This document shows, piece after piece, positions 17,224 to 25,036 of a stretch of 64,000 bases of DNA (the stretch's first letter is position 1; every line of letters begins with the position of its first letter). Location: the NCBI RefSeq assembly GCF_039537505.1, contig NZ_BAABAQ010000021.1:1-64000 (forward strand). The letters run 5' to 3'. The DNA comes from Streptosporangium oxazolinicum (GTDB lineage: Bacteria > Actinomycetota > Actinomycetes > Streptosporangiales > Streptosporangiaceae). The notes beneath the pieces are model-generated. The model made no database searches. It was not told the DNA's origin and was given only the letters and a program-made list of their open reading frames with translations. The position numbers were made by a program, and so were the translations under genes.

Positions 17224-18347
17224 CTCCGGGTCGCCTCCTTGACGCGCTCGCGCGAGAACCGGCCGAAGTTGTAGTAGGCCGCGCAGGCGCCCTCGGACGA
17301 CACCATGCACGTGCCGATCGGCGTCTCCGGGGTGCACGCGGTGCCGAACACCTTGCACTCCCAGGGCTTGAGCACTCCCTTGAGCACCTCGCCGCACTGG
17401 CACGCCTTCGGATCGGCCACCCGTCCGCCCGGAATCCGGAAGATCCGTTCGGCGTCGAAGGCGGCGTACCGTTCCGTGACCCTGAGCGCCGACTGCGAGA
17501 TGAAGCCCAGCCCGCGCCATTCGAAGTACGGCCGCAGCTCCATCACCTGGCCGATGACGCGCAGGGCCTTGAGGTTGCCGTCCCACGGGACGACCCGGGA
17601 GTACTGGTTCTCCACCTCGGAGCGGCCCTCGGACAGCTGCAGGAGGACGCGGTAGACCGTGTGCAGCACGTCCAGCGGCTCGAAACCGGCCACCACCATG
17701 GGCTTGCCGTAGTCGCGCGCGACGAACCCGTACGGCCGGCAGCCGATCACCGTGGAGACGTGGCCCGGCCCGATGAACCCGTCCAGGCGCAGGTCGGGAG
17801 AGTCCAGGATCGCCTTGATGGCGGGGATGATCGTCACGTGGTTGCAGAAGATCGAGAAGTTCTCGATCCCCTCGGCCTCGGCCCGCAGGACCGTCATCGC
17901 CGTCGAGGGCGCGGTGGTCTCGAACCCGATGGCCATGAAGACCACCCGCCTGCCGGGGTTCTGCCGGGCGATCTTCAGGGCGTCCAGCGGGGAGTAGACC
18001 ATCCGGATGTCGGCCCCCCGTGCCTTGGCGTCCAGGAACGAGCCGTTCCCGCCGGGCACCCGCATCATGTCGCCGAACGACGTCATGATCACGTCCGGCT
18101 GCTCGGCGATGTGGATGGCGTCGTCCACCCGTCCCATGGGGATGACGCAGACCGGGCAACCGGGACCGTGCACCAGGGTGACGGCCTCGGGCAGGTAGTC
18201 CTCCAGGCCGTGCTTGTAGATCGTGTGGGTGTGCCCGCCGCACACCTCCATGAACTTGTACTCGCGGCCGGGCTCGCACAGCGCGGCGATCCGCGCGGCG
18301 AGCGTCCGGGCCTTCTCGGCGTCGCGGTACTCGTCGACGAAACGCAT
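17220..18347 (-). CDS. hypD: Hydrogenase maturation protein HypD
   Basis: 375 aa, normal length. Carries the family signatures FMEVCGGHTHTIYKHGL, VHGPGCPVCV, MAIGFETTAPSTA and GPGHVSTVIG, and the C-terminal Cys-rich [4Fe-4S] region (CQCGEVL, PWECKVFGTACTPETPIGTCMVSSEGACAAYY). With HypC it forms the scaffold on which Fe(CN)2CO is assembled. It starts 6 nt after the hypC stop and its own stop is embedded in the hypE start. Confidence 0.97.
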   Translation of the reverse strand: MRFVDEYRDAEKARTLAARIAALCEPGREYKFMEVCGGHTHTIYKHGLEDYLPEAVTLVHGPGCPVCVIPMGRVDDAIHIAEQPDVIMTSFGDMMRVPGGNGSFLDAKARGADIRMVYSPLDALKIARQNPGRRVVFMAIGFETTAPSTAMTVLRAEAEGIENFSIFCNHVTIIPAIKAILDSPDLRLDGFIGPGHVSTVIGCRPYGFVARDYGKPMVVAGFEPLDVLHTVYRVLLQLSEGRSEVENQYSRVVPWDGNLKALRVIGQVMELRPYFEWRGLGFISQSALRVTERYAAFDAERIFRIPGGRVADPKACQCGEVLKGVLKPWECKVFGTACTPETPIGTCMVSSEGACAAYYNFGRFSRERVKEATRR

Positions 18348-18353
18348 CAGCCC

Positions 18354-18632
18354 TCACCCCTCTTCGATCATGGATTCTCGGAGGGCCGCGATCTCGTCCT
18401 CGTACGCCTGGCCGATGCTTTCGAGGAAGTCGAGCGCGGCCCTGGCCTCCACCTCGTCGATCTTCGACAGCGCGAACCCGACGTGGATGAGGATCCAGTC
18501 GCCGGGCACGACGTGTTCGTCCTCGATCAGGCCGATGTTGATCGCGCGTTTGACGCCGCAGACGTCGACCATGGCCAGATCAGGACGGTCCGACAGGATT
18601 TCCACGATCTCGCCGGGAATTCCCAGGCACAT
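18354..18632 (-). CDS. hypC: Hydrogenase maturation chaperone HypC
   Basis: 92 aa, begins MCLGIPGEIVEI; the Cys2 exposed after Met removal binds the Fe centre and the hydrogenase large-subunit precursor. VDVCGVKRAINIGLI and DWILIHVGFALSKID are typical. The gene starts inside hypA (53-nt overlap) with GGAGG 7 nt upstream of the ATG. It delivers the Fe(CN)2CO unit from HypD. Confidence 0.96.
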   Translation of the reverse strand: MCLGIPGEIVEILSDRPDLAMVDVCGVKRAINIGLIEDEHVVPGDWILIHVGFALSKIDEVEARAALDFLESIGQAYEDEIAALRESMIEEG

Positions 18633-18972
18633 GAGAGGCCTCCGCCAGCTGGATGGATTCGAGGACGAGGTCGTCGCCGCCCTCGGTGTCGAGATCGGTG
18701 TCGCCGCACCCCGCGCAGACGGCGAAGGGGTCGGTGGAGGTGGACGTGCTCCCGCAGGAGCGGCAGGTCACCCGCACTGGGACGATGACCAGCTCCACAT
18801 GGGCGCCCTCGGCCACGGACCCGTCGGCGATCGAGGAGAACGCCTGGTTGATCGCCGGTTCCGTGACGCGGAGCAGGGCGCCCGCGTGGACTCGCGCCCG
18901 CCGCACCCGTCTGCCGTCCGCGCGCTTCTCCACCGCGGTGAGGATCGCCTCGGCGATCCCGAATTCATGCAT
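18580..18972 (-). CDS. hypA: Nickel-insertion protein HypA
   Basis: 130 aa from the ATG at 18972 (MHEFGIAEAIL; Met1-His2 is the Ni ligand in HypA). The zinc site is CRSC...CAGC. HypA family proteins usually end just after the LVLESIQ strand; here about 18 more residues follow, because the gene runs 53 nt into hypC. HypA normally works with the GTPase HypB to insert Ni into the large subunit, but hypB is not in this window. Confidence 0.94.
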   Translation of the reverse strand: MHEFGIAEAILTAVEKRADGRRVRRARVHAGALLRVTEPAINQAFSSIADGSVAEGAHVELVIVPVRVTCRSCGSTSTSTDPFAVCAGCGDTDLDTEGGDDLVLESIQLAEASHVPGNSRRDRGNPVGPS

Positions 18973-19115
18973 TGGTTGATCCTTTTCATGGTGTTCAGGA
19001 GTTCTGGCGTGCCGTGACCGGACGTGGTCCGCCCGGGTGGCCCGCACGGATGTACGGAGCCGCCGGGCGGTCCGCCGAGCCGCGTGTCCTCGGTTCCCCG
19101 GGGCGCGCGGGCCCG

Positions 19116-19220
19116 CTACATGTTCCGCATCCTCAGGTAGCGCTTGATGTCGGGGAGCGACCGGTAGACCAGCATGGCCACCCCCATCAGCACCGCCCCG
19201 GCCAGCAGGCGTTTCAGCAT
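19116..19220 (-). CDS. 34-residue membrane-anchored small protein (DUF6893-type)
   Basis: A short gene easily missed by length cut-offs. It encodes MLKRLLAGAVLMGVAMLVYRS then LPDIKRYLRMRNM: one hydrophobic helix and a basic end. The pattern (helix, then SLPDIKRYLR) matches the DUF6893 small proteins I know from actinomycete hydrogenase loci. A strong GAGGAGGAA ribosome-binding site lies 6 nt before the ATG, and its start overlaps the protease gene stop by 7 nt (ATGCTGA), tying it to the operon. The function is unknown; a membrane tether or small regulatory subunit is conceivable. Confidence 0.75.
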   Translation of the reverse strand: MLKRLLAGAVLMGVAMLVYRSLPDIKRYLRMRNM

Positions 19221-19717
19221 GTCCGTTCCTCCTCGTGGCCCGCGCTGGCGAGTGCCATCGCGATCTGTTGCCCCGCGAGCTCGACGACCAGGTCGGCCGC
19301 CCTGCCGACGGCGTCCGCGACCGGCGCGCTGAGCTCCATGCCCGGCGAGGTGTCGGCGGGCTGGCAGCCGACGAGCAGGATGTGACCGGCCTCGCCGCCG
19401 AGCACGCCCACCAGCGAGAGCACGGTCTCCGGCGTCATCGAGTGCGCGTCGGCGAAGGATCCCGGCACGTCGCCCGCCGACGGTTCGAGGACGTACAGGG
19501 TGCCGGGCGGGCCGTCGCGGGAGACCGCGTCGACCAGGATCGTGGTGTCGTACCCGCCGCCGGTCAGCTCGTACGCCAGGTGGACGCCCCGGATGCCGAA
19601 GTCCCTGACCTCGACCTCGCCGGGCAGGTCGGCGCGGGCCAGGTGCCTGGCCACCGCGACACCGAAGCCGTCGTCGCCGAGAAAGACGTTCCCCACCCCG
19701 GCCACCAGGATCCTCAC
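19214..19717 (-). CDS. Hydrogenase maturation endopeptidase
   Basis: 167 aa. HyaD/HybD/HycI-family fold: ILVAGVGNVFLGDDGFGVAVARHL (Ni-sensing Glu/Asp region; the family's GNxxxxDD), DFGIRGVHLAYEL, ILVDAVSR and an HSMTPE His. It removes the C-terminal peptide of the large subunit after Ni insertion. GTG start overlapping the stop of the upstream gene (GTGA). The substrate is presumably the large subunit encoded in the same operon. Confidence 0.92.
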   Translation of the reverse strand: MRILVAGVGNVFLGDDGFGVAVARHLARADLPGEVEVRDFGIRGVHLAYELTGGGYDTTILVDAVSRDGPPGTLYVLEPSAGDVPGSFADAHSMTPETVLSLVGVLGGEAGHILLVGCQPADTSPGMELSAPVADAVGRAADLVVELAGQQIAMALASAGHEEERTC

Positions 19718-21168
19718 GCGCCCACCTCCCCGTCGGCGGCGGGATCGCCCGCCGGTGAGCCGTCCGTGAGCGGTTCGACCTCGTCGGGGGCGAAGTAGAG
19801 GAAGCGGCCGTGCGATCGGTGCAGGTCGGCGCCCGGGTCCTCGTCGAGGGTGACGGCCAGGTGCCGGGTGCCGTCGAGGTCGAGGAGCACGGCCTCGACG
19901 TGGGCGGTCCTGCCCGCGAGGAACATGTCGTGGGCGTCGGCGCGCCGCCTGCCGGGAACCAGCCGGACCCTGCTGCCCCTGGAGACGGCCACCCCGGCGA
20001 TCGTCACGCTGTCGGTCTCCGGGGAGACCGTGGCGTCATCGGCCGGATCCCACCAGGGGGTGGGCGGCCGCTCCCGGCTCGGGGAATCTCCCGTCTCCGG
20101 GGACGCGGGAGGCAGCCGGTCGGTGCGGTCGGTGTGACAGGTGTGGTCGGTGGCCGCCTCCACCGAGCGGATCGCGCCGTGGAGCCGTTCCAGCAGCTCG
20201 GGCGGCATGCTGCCGACCATGTCGATGAGCTCGGCCACCCGGGGGTCGGTCTCCCGCGCCTCGCGCGTCTCCTCGTCGGTGAGGGTGAGCGTGCGCAGGT
20301 GGAGCATCTCGTCGATCTCCGTGGAGTCGAACAGGGCCCCGGGACTCTCCGGCGCGATGTCCGGGTGGTCGTAGAGGATGATCGGCGAGGAGAGCACCAC
20401 GTCCCGGTGGCCGGGTTCGCCCACGAGTACCGGCCAGGTGTGCTCGTTGCGGCAGGTCTCCACGGCGGGCCGTGCCCATTCCGGCGGGTCGAGCAGGGAG
20501 ACGAAGGCCCCGGCGTTCACCGCGATGAGCAGGTGCGCCGAGACCAGCGAGTGTCGCAGCGCCTGCTCGCGCGGCGCGCCCAGCGGCTTCCAGGGGTCGG
20601 TGTTCTCCACCCGGGCGCGCAGTTTGACCAGCTCGTACGGTCCGGGCACCCGCTCGGCGGAGACCCTGAGCGCGGCGTGCAGCGGCAGGTGCTCGGAGAC
20701 GAGGCGCCCTATCACCTCTCCGGACGGCGCCACGATCGGCTCGACCACCCGGTCTCCGGGGATCCGTACCTCGATCACCCGCTCGGGGGCGTCGAGCAGA
20801 CCGGCGACGGGGAGTGTCACCTCCGCCTCCCGCTCGGTCGCCTCGTCGAAGGCGAGGTAGGTCCGATGGCCGTTCCGCAACTGCTGGACCGGCCAGTAGC
20901 CGTCGTCCTCGGCGCGCTCGACGCCGCGCGTCCTGACGTGCAGGAAACGCAGGTTCAGGTGCGCCACGGCGTACACGGCCCCTTCGAGGAGGCATTCGGT
21001 CACGCTGGCCGGATGCTCGGCGGTCGCGGTGAACCCCGGCGGGACGAGCACCCCGAACTGCCAGCGCACCTGGTTCTTGGTCGCCGAGGCGCGGTAGGGG
21101 TAGAGGAGGTAGCCCTCGTACAGCACCGCGTCCGCCACCCGCCGCGCGATGTCCATCGGCACGCTCAT
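19714..21168 (-). CDS. Hydrogenase-operon protein of unknown function
   Basis: 484 aa from the ATG at 21168 (overlaps the DUF6084 gene by ATGA; the frame upstream is a shadow). N-terminus SVPMDIARRVADAVLYEGYLLYPYRASATKNQVRWQFGVLVP; a central alpha/beta part; a charged variable region (~355-400); and a C-terminal module GSRVRLVPGRRRADAHDMFLAGRTAHVEAVLLDLDGTRHLAVTLDEDP. I recall similar proteins only from actinomycete hydrogenase loci and know no biochemical role. No cofactor motif or transmembrane helix is visible. Confidence 0.75.
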   Translation of the reverse strand: MSVPMDIARRVADAVLYEGYLLYPYRASATKNQVRWQFGVLVPPGFTATAEHPASVTECLLEGAVYAVAHLNLRFLHVRTRGVERAEDDGYWPVQQLRNGHRTYLAFDEATEREAEVTLPVAGLLDAPERVIEVRIPGDRVVEPIVAPSGEVIGRLVSEHLPLHAALRVSAERVPGPYELVKLRARVENTDPWKPLGAPREQALRHSLVSAHLLIAVNAGAFVSLLDPPEWARPAVETCRNEHTWPVLVGEPGHRDVVLSSPIILYDHPDIAPESPGALFDSTEIDEMLHLRTLTLTDEETREARETDPRVAELIDMVGSMPPELLERLHGAIRSVEAATDHTCHTDRTDRLPPASPETGDSPSRERPPTPWWDPADDATVSPETDSVTIAGVAVSRGSRVRLVPGRRRADAHDMFLAGRTAHVEAVLLDLDGTRHLAVTLDEDPGADLHRSHGRFLYFAPDEVEPLTDGSPAGDPAADGEVGA

Positions 21169-21857
21169 GGCCGCGTCTCCTTGAGCAGTAGTTCCAGGGT
21201 CTCGTCCCAGGTCGCCAGGGCGTGCCCGGACTTGAACCTGCTGAGTTCCCGCAGCGTGTCGCGGCGCAGCCGCAACCACCCCGAACCGGGGAAGTAGCGG
21301 TCCATCAGCTCCCGCCACACCGCCACCGGCAGCCGGCACCGGGCCTCGCGGTGCCACGGCACCTGGCTCACCGAGAAGCCGTCCCGCGCCCTGGCGAACA
21401 CCGTGCCGCCGAAGAGCATGATCATCGGAATCTCGCCGTCGTCCAGAGCGGCGAAGTACCGGCCGGCCGCCACCTCCAGGTCGTAGCCGCACGGCACCGG
21501 TACGTCGATCTCCGTGCTCCCGGTGAACGCCGGGACCATGACGGAGACGTCGGCGAACCGCAGGGGTTTCAGCGTGTCGCCCCATCGCGCCGGGTCCCCG
21601 AACAGGTCGCCGAGCAGCTCCGCCTCGCCGTCGCCGTAGCGCCGCAGGTGGGGCTCCACCCGGATCTGGCAGCGCAGCGCGATGGTGTGCACCCCGCCGG
21701 GGGAGGGGTCGGTGACGCGCAGCCGGAAGACCAGCGTCGGGAAGGCTGCGTACGCCTCCGCCCGCACCCCCACGCAGTCGAACGCGAGCTCATCCACGGT
21801 CGTCACCACCTTGAATGGGCGCCGTGTGTCCGCGCGGGTCGGTGAACGCGGGCTCAT
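21165..21857 (-). CDS. DUF6084-type hydrogenase-operon protein
   Basis: 230 aa. Predicted soluble, mostly beta-rich first half (TLVFRLRVTDPSPGGVHTIALRCQIRVEP) and an aromatic second half (FSVSQVPWHREARCRLPVAVWRELMDRYFPGSGWLRLRRDTL). This corresponds to the DUF6084 family of actinomycete hydrogenase loci. It overlaps both neighbours by 4 nt (ATGA at each end), so it is translationally coupled. Function unknown; assembly or structural partner is likely by context. Confidence 0.78.
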   Translation of the reverse strand: MSPRSPTRADTRRPFKVVTTVDELAFDCVGVRAEAYAAFPTLVFRLRVTDPSPGGVHTIALRCQIRVEPHLRRYGDGEAELLGDLFGDPARWGDTLKPLRFADVSVMVPAFTGSTEIDVPVPCGYDLEVAAGRYFAALDDGEIPMIMLFGGTVFARARDGFSVSQVPWHREARCRLPVAVWRELMDRYFPGSGWLRLRRDTLRELSRFKSGHALATWDETLELLLKETRP

Positions 21858-22537
21858 CCACGGTCGTCACCACCTTGGGCGGGCGGCACGGTACGCCCGC
21901 GCTCGCGCAGGTCGGCGAAGAAACCCTCGATGGCCTCCCGCGCCTCCTGACCGCCGTCGAAGCCCTTCCAGTGCAGCCGCACCAGGCCGACCAGCTCGTA
22001 GCAGGCGTCGATCGGCACCAGGTGGCAGGTGAAGCCGCCGTCGGGACGGCGGTCCACCAGGAGCGCCTCCACGTCGGGCCGGACGTCGGCCATCGCCGGG
22101 TTGGCCGCCAGGACGCGCTCCCACGTCTCCAGCGGCAGCAGCGACTCGGTGGCCCCCGCCGGGCTCGGGTAGAACGCCACGGTCCGGTCCATCGCGGAGT
22201 TGCGGAAGAAGAAGGCCGTACGGACCGGGATCTGCATCTCGTCCCAGTCGGCCGCGTCCAGCGGGAAGTCCGGGGCGTGAAGGTAGCGTCGCGGGACGGC
22301 CCGGTAGCGTGCCCGGCCGTCCGTGTCGCGGGTGAACAGCAGGTAGCAGGCCCGGCAGGCGCACAGCAGTCCCCGGCTCTCGACGTTCACGACGTGGCCG
22401 TGGTCCTCACCCGCGGGGACCGCGCACAGCTCGCACAGCGTCACCTGTGTCACCGGTGTCGATGGCGTCACCGGCGACCCGGCGGGCCGGTCCGTCCGGG
22501 GCGGCTCGCGGAACCTGCGCAGCCCGGTGGCCGTCAC
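21854..22537 (-). CDS. DUF5947-type Cys-rich hydrogenase-operon protein
   Basis: 227 aa from the GTG at 22537, which overlaps the NifU-like gene stop (GTGA); the frame is open further up but only over a minisatellite. After CELC and CACRAC, a four-to-five-Cys set (residues ~30-75) suited to bind Zn or an iron-sulfur cluster, comes an alpha/beta body with AFFFRNSAMDRTVAFYPSPAGATES and a C-terminal HLVPIDACYELVGLVRLHWKGFDGG. Matches the DUF5947 family known beside group 1h hydrogenases; molecular role unknown. Its stop overlaps the DUF6084 start. Confidence 0.78.
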   Translation of the reverse strand: MTATGLRRFREPPRTDRPAGSPVTPSTPVTQVTLCELCAVPAGEDHGHVVNVESRGLLCACRACYLLFTRDTDGRARYRAVPRRYLHAPDFPLDAADWDEMQIPVRTAFFFRNSAMDRTVAFYPSPAGATESLLPLETWERVLAANPAMADVRPDVEALLVDRRPDGGFTCHLVPIDACYELVGLVRLHWKGFDGGQEAREAIEGFFADLRERGRTVPPAQGGDDRG

Positions 22538-23190
22538 GGCGCCACCTCCGAAACCGGGACCGGTTCCGACTCGGAGACCGGTCCAGGTCTCGACACCGAC
22601 ACCGGTCCAGGTCCCGGTTCCGAAACCAGGTCCGAAACCGGTTCCGGCACCGGGCACGGGCCGGGCGCGCGGCGCTGGATCTGCAGCAGCTCCGGCCGCC
22701 CACCCGTCACCCCCTCGACCTCCACCCCGGCCACCTCGGGCGCCGCCTGGGCGATGGCCCGCTCGATGGCGTCGGTCACGGTGATCCGCGAGGACGGGCA
22801 GCCGTTGCAGGTGCCCTCCAGGCGGAGCCGCACGATCCCGTCCTCGCCCACGCCGAGCAACTCCACGCCGCCCTCGTGCGACCCCAGGTGGGGGCGTACG
22901 GTGTCCAGCGCGTCGCGGACGCGTTCGGCCGTGCTCAGCGGGTGCAGGTCGTGCAGCACCAGCAGCCCGGACACGAGCGGGTCGCCGGTCATGCGGCCCA
23001 GCACCTCGGCGGCCTCGGCCTCGACGACGATCTCGACGACGCGTTCCAGACCGGCGCCGTACAGCTCGACGAGGGCCCGTACGAGGTCCTCGGCCTTGGC
23101 GCGCGTCACGGCGTCGCCCAGCGCGCCGAGATCGGCGATCAGCGCCTCGACGCGATCGCCGGTCGCCCGGACGTCATGGGCTCGCGGCAT
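22534..23190 (-). CDS. NifU C-terminal-type iron-sulfur scaffold protein
   Basis: 218 aa. The NifU-like domain sits at residues ~85-170 with CNGCPSSRITV, the CxxC that holds a transient [4Fe-4S] cluster. The first ~80 residues are helical. The last ~45 residues are a Pro/Val/Ser/Glu repeat (PVSESEPVPVSE) produced by a degenerate DNA repeat. It lies directly downstream of the large subunit and presumably supplies clusters for the small subunit or its electron-transfer partner. Confidence 0.88.
   Translation of the reverse strand: MPRAHDVRATGDRVEALIADLGALGDAVTRAKAEDLVRALVELYGAGLERVVEIVVEAEAAEVLGRMTGDPLVSGLLVLHDLHPLSTAERVRDALDTVRPHLGSHEGGVELLGVGEDGIVRLRLEGTCNGCPSSRITVTDAIERAIAQAAPEVAGVEVEGVTGGRPELLQIQRRAPGPCPVPEPVSDLVSEPGPGPVSVSRPGPVSESEPVPVSEVAP
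22537..22660. repeat. Degenerate ACCGGTTCC-type coding repeat at the end of the NifU-like gene
   Basis: Short variants of ACCGGTCCAGGT / AACCGGTTCCG recur about ten times, making the Pro-Val-Ser tail of the NifU-like protein. No fixed unit length; diverged. Confidence 0.5.
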
Positions 23191-23207
23191 CTGCCCGGCC
23201 CCCCTCT

Positions 23208-23243
23208 CCGGTGCCGGGACCGGTGCCGGGACCGGTGCCGGGA
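23208..23243. repeat. Three perfect 12-bp tandem repeats
   Basis: CCGGTGCCGGGA at 23208, 23220 and 23232, in the gap between the hydrogenase large-subunit stop (23254) and the NifU-like start (23190). Confidence 0.8.
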
Positions 23244-23253
23244 AACGGCCGGC

Positions 23254-25035
23254 TCACGGGGTGCCGAAGGCGTGGGGGGTGTGCACCCTGCGAAGCTCGT
23301 CGCCGCCACCGAGGTACATGTGCACCCCGCACGGCAGGCACGGATCGAAGCTCCGCACGGTGCGCATGATGTCGATGCCCTTGAAGTCCTCGGGCGGGTT
23401 CTCCTCGAAGATCGGCGTGTTCTGCACCGCGTCCTCGTACGGCCCCGGCGTGCCGTGCACGTCGCGGACGCTGGCGTTCCAGGGAGTCGGCGGGTACGGG
23501 TGGTAGTTGGCGATCTTCCCGTTCCTGATCACCATGTGGTGGGAGAGCACGCCCCGCACGGCCTCGGTGAATCCGCAGCTGATCGCCTCGTCGGGAACCG
23601 TGAACGGCTCCCAGGTCTGGGTCCGGCCCGCCCGTACCTCGGCCAGGCCCTGCTCCACGAAGTAGAGCGCGCAGGCCGCCGCGTAGGCCTGGAAGTAGGT
23701 GCGGGCCCGGTTGCGCTCCAGGGCGTTGGACAGCGGCTGCCCCTTGAACTCGGGGATCGTCCACTCGAACGTCTTCTCCGGCCGCAGCGCCGTCTTCGGC
23801 AGGTTGATCTGCACGCTGTGGCCGGTCGACCTGACGTAGCCGATGTCGACCCTGCCGGACAGCGCCGTCGACCAGAGCCTGGCGATGGGCCCGCCGCCGG
23901 TGTCGAGCGCGAGCGCGTTCTCCCCGTCGAACCAGCGGGGCGACATGACCCAGCTGTACTTGTCGCTGAAGTCGCGTTTCTGTGGGTGCGGGATGGTGTG
24001 CTGGTTCCACGGATGCCGGATGTCGACCGGGTTGCCCAGCGGGTCGCGGGTGACGAACGGCTGCTGGTCCTGCCAGTCGTCGTAGTAGGAGCTGCCCAGC
24101 AGGATCCGGATGCCGAGGTTGATGTCGACCAGGTCGCTGGTGACCAGCTTGCCGTCGACGATCACCCCCGGCGTGACGTACATCTCGCGACCCCAGTGGC
24201 TCATGTTCTGGTAGGTGAAGTCGCAGTGCTCGGGGTTCTGGAAGCTTCCCCAGCAGCCGAGCAGCACCCGCCTGCGGCCGACCTCCTCGTAGCCGGGCAG
24301 CGCCTGGTAGAAGAAGTCGAACAGGTCGTCGTGCATGGGCACGACCCGCTTCATGAACTCGACGTAGCGCATCAGCCGGGTCAGGTAGTCGGTGAACAGC
24401 TGCACCGTCGCGACCGTGCCCACCCCGCCCGGGTAGAGCGTCGAGGGGTGGACGTGCCTGCCCTCCATAAGGCAGAACATCTCGCGGGTGAGGCGGCTCA
24501 TTACCAGCGCCTCGCGGTAGAACTCGCCCTCCAGCGGGTTCAGCGAGCGCATGATGTCGGCGATGGTCTTGTAGCCGTGGTCGCCCGCGTGCGGCGCCTC
24601 GGTGCGCTCGGCCATCGCCAGCACCCCGGGGTTGGTCTCGCGGACCATCTTCTCGCAGTAGTCGACCCCCACCAGGTTCTCCTGGTAGAGGTTGTGGTCG
24701 AACATGTACTCGGCGGCCTCACCGAGGTTGAGGATCCACTCGCCCAGGGCCGGAGGCCGCACCCCGTACGCCATGTTCTGCGCGTAGACCGAACAGGTCG
24801 CGTGGTTGTCGCCGCAGATCCCGCAGATGCGGCTGGTGATGAAGTGGGCGTCGCGCGGGTCCTTGCCCTTCATGAAGATGCTGTAGCCGCGGAAGATCGA
24901 CGAGGTGCTGTGACACTCGGCGACCCGCCGGTTCTTGAAATCGATCTTGCAGTAGATGCCGAGACTCCCGACGATCCTGGTGATGGGGTCCCAGGCCATC
25001 TCCACGAGGTCGGGGTTCTGCTCCGAGGTGGTCAT
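23254..25035 (-). CDS. hhyL: [NiFe]-hydrogenase large subunit, group 1h (former group 5)
   Basis: 593 aa. The L1 motif RICGICGDNHATC (69-81) and the L2 motif DPCLPCGVH near the C-terminus give the four Ni/Fe-binding cysteines; the GDNHATC form and the GVHMYLGGG tail are typical of high-affinity actinobacterial hydrogenases that oxidise atmospheric H2. About 20 residues follow the L2 His, the peptide expected to be cut by the maturation protease of this operon. Start ATG one base after the small-subunit stop. The enzyme should be cytoplasmic-face and feed electrons to the respiratory chain during starvation or sporulation. Confidence 0.96.
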   Translation of the reverse strand: MTTSEQNPDLVEMAWDPITRIVGSLGIYCKIDFKNRRVAECHSTSSIFRGYSIFMKGKDPRDAHFITSRICGICGDNHATCSVYAQNMAYGVRPPALGEWILNLGEAAEYMFDHNLYQENLVGVDYCEKMVRETNPGVLAMAERTEAPHAGDHGYKTIADIMRSLNPLEGEFYREALVMSRLTREMFCLMEGRHVHPSTLYPGGVGTVATVQLFTDYLTRLMRYVEFMKRVVPMHDDLFDFFYQALPGYEEVGRRRVLLGCWGSFQNPEHCDFTYQNMSHWGREMYVTPGVIVDGKLVTSDLVDINLGIRILLGSSYYDDWQDQQPFVTRDPLGNPVDIRHPWNQHTIPHPQKRDFSDKYSWVMSPRWFDGENALALDTGGGPIARLWSTALSGRVDIGYVRSTGHSVQINLPKTALRPEKTFEWTIPEFKGQPLSNALERNRARTYFQAYAAACALYFVEQGLAEVRAGRTQTWEPFTVPDEAISCGFTEAVRGVLSHHMVIRNGKIANYHPYPPTPWNASVRDVHGTPGPYEDAVQNTPIFEENPPEDFKGIDIMRTVRSFDPCLPCGVHMYLGGGDELRRVHTPHAFGTP

Positions 25036-25036
25036 G

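Noticed and set aside
19810..21297. A 495-codon open frame on the plus strand
   Set aside because: Antisense of the 484-aa operon protein, with no recognisable domain.
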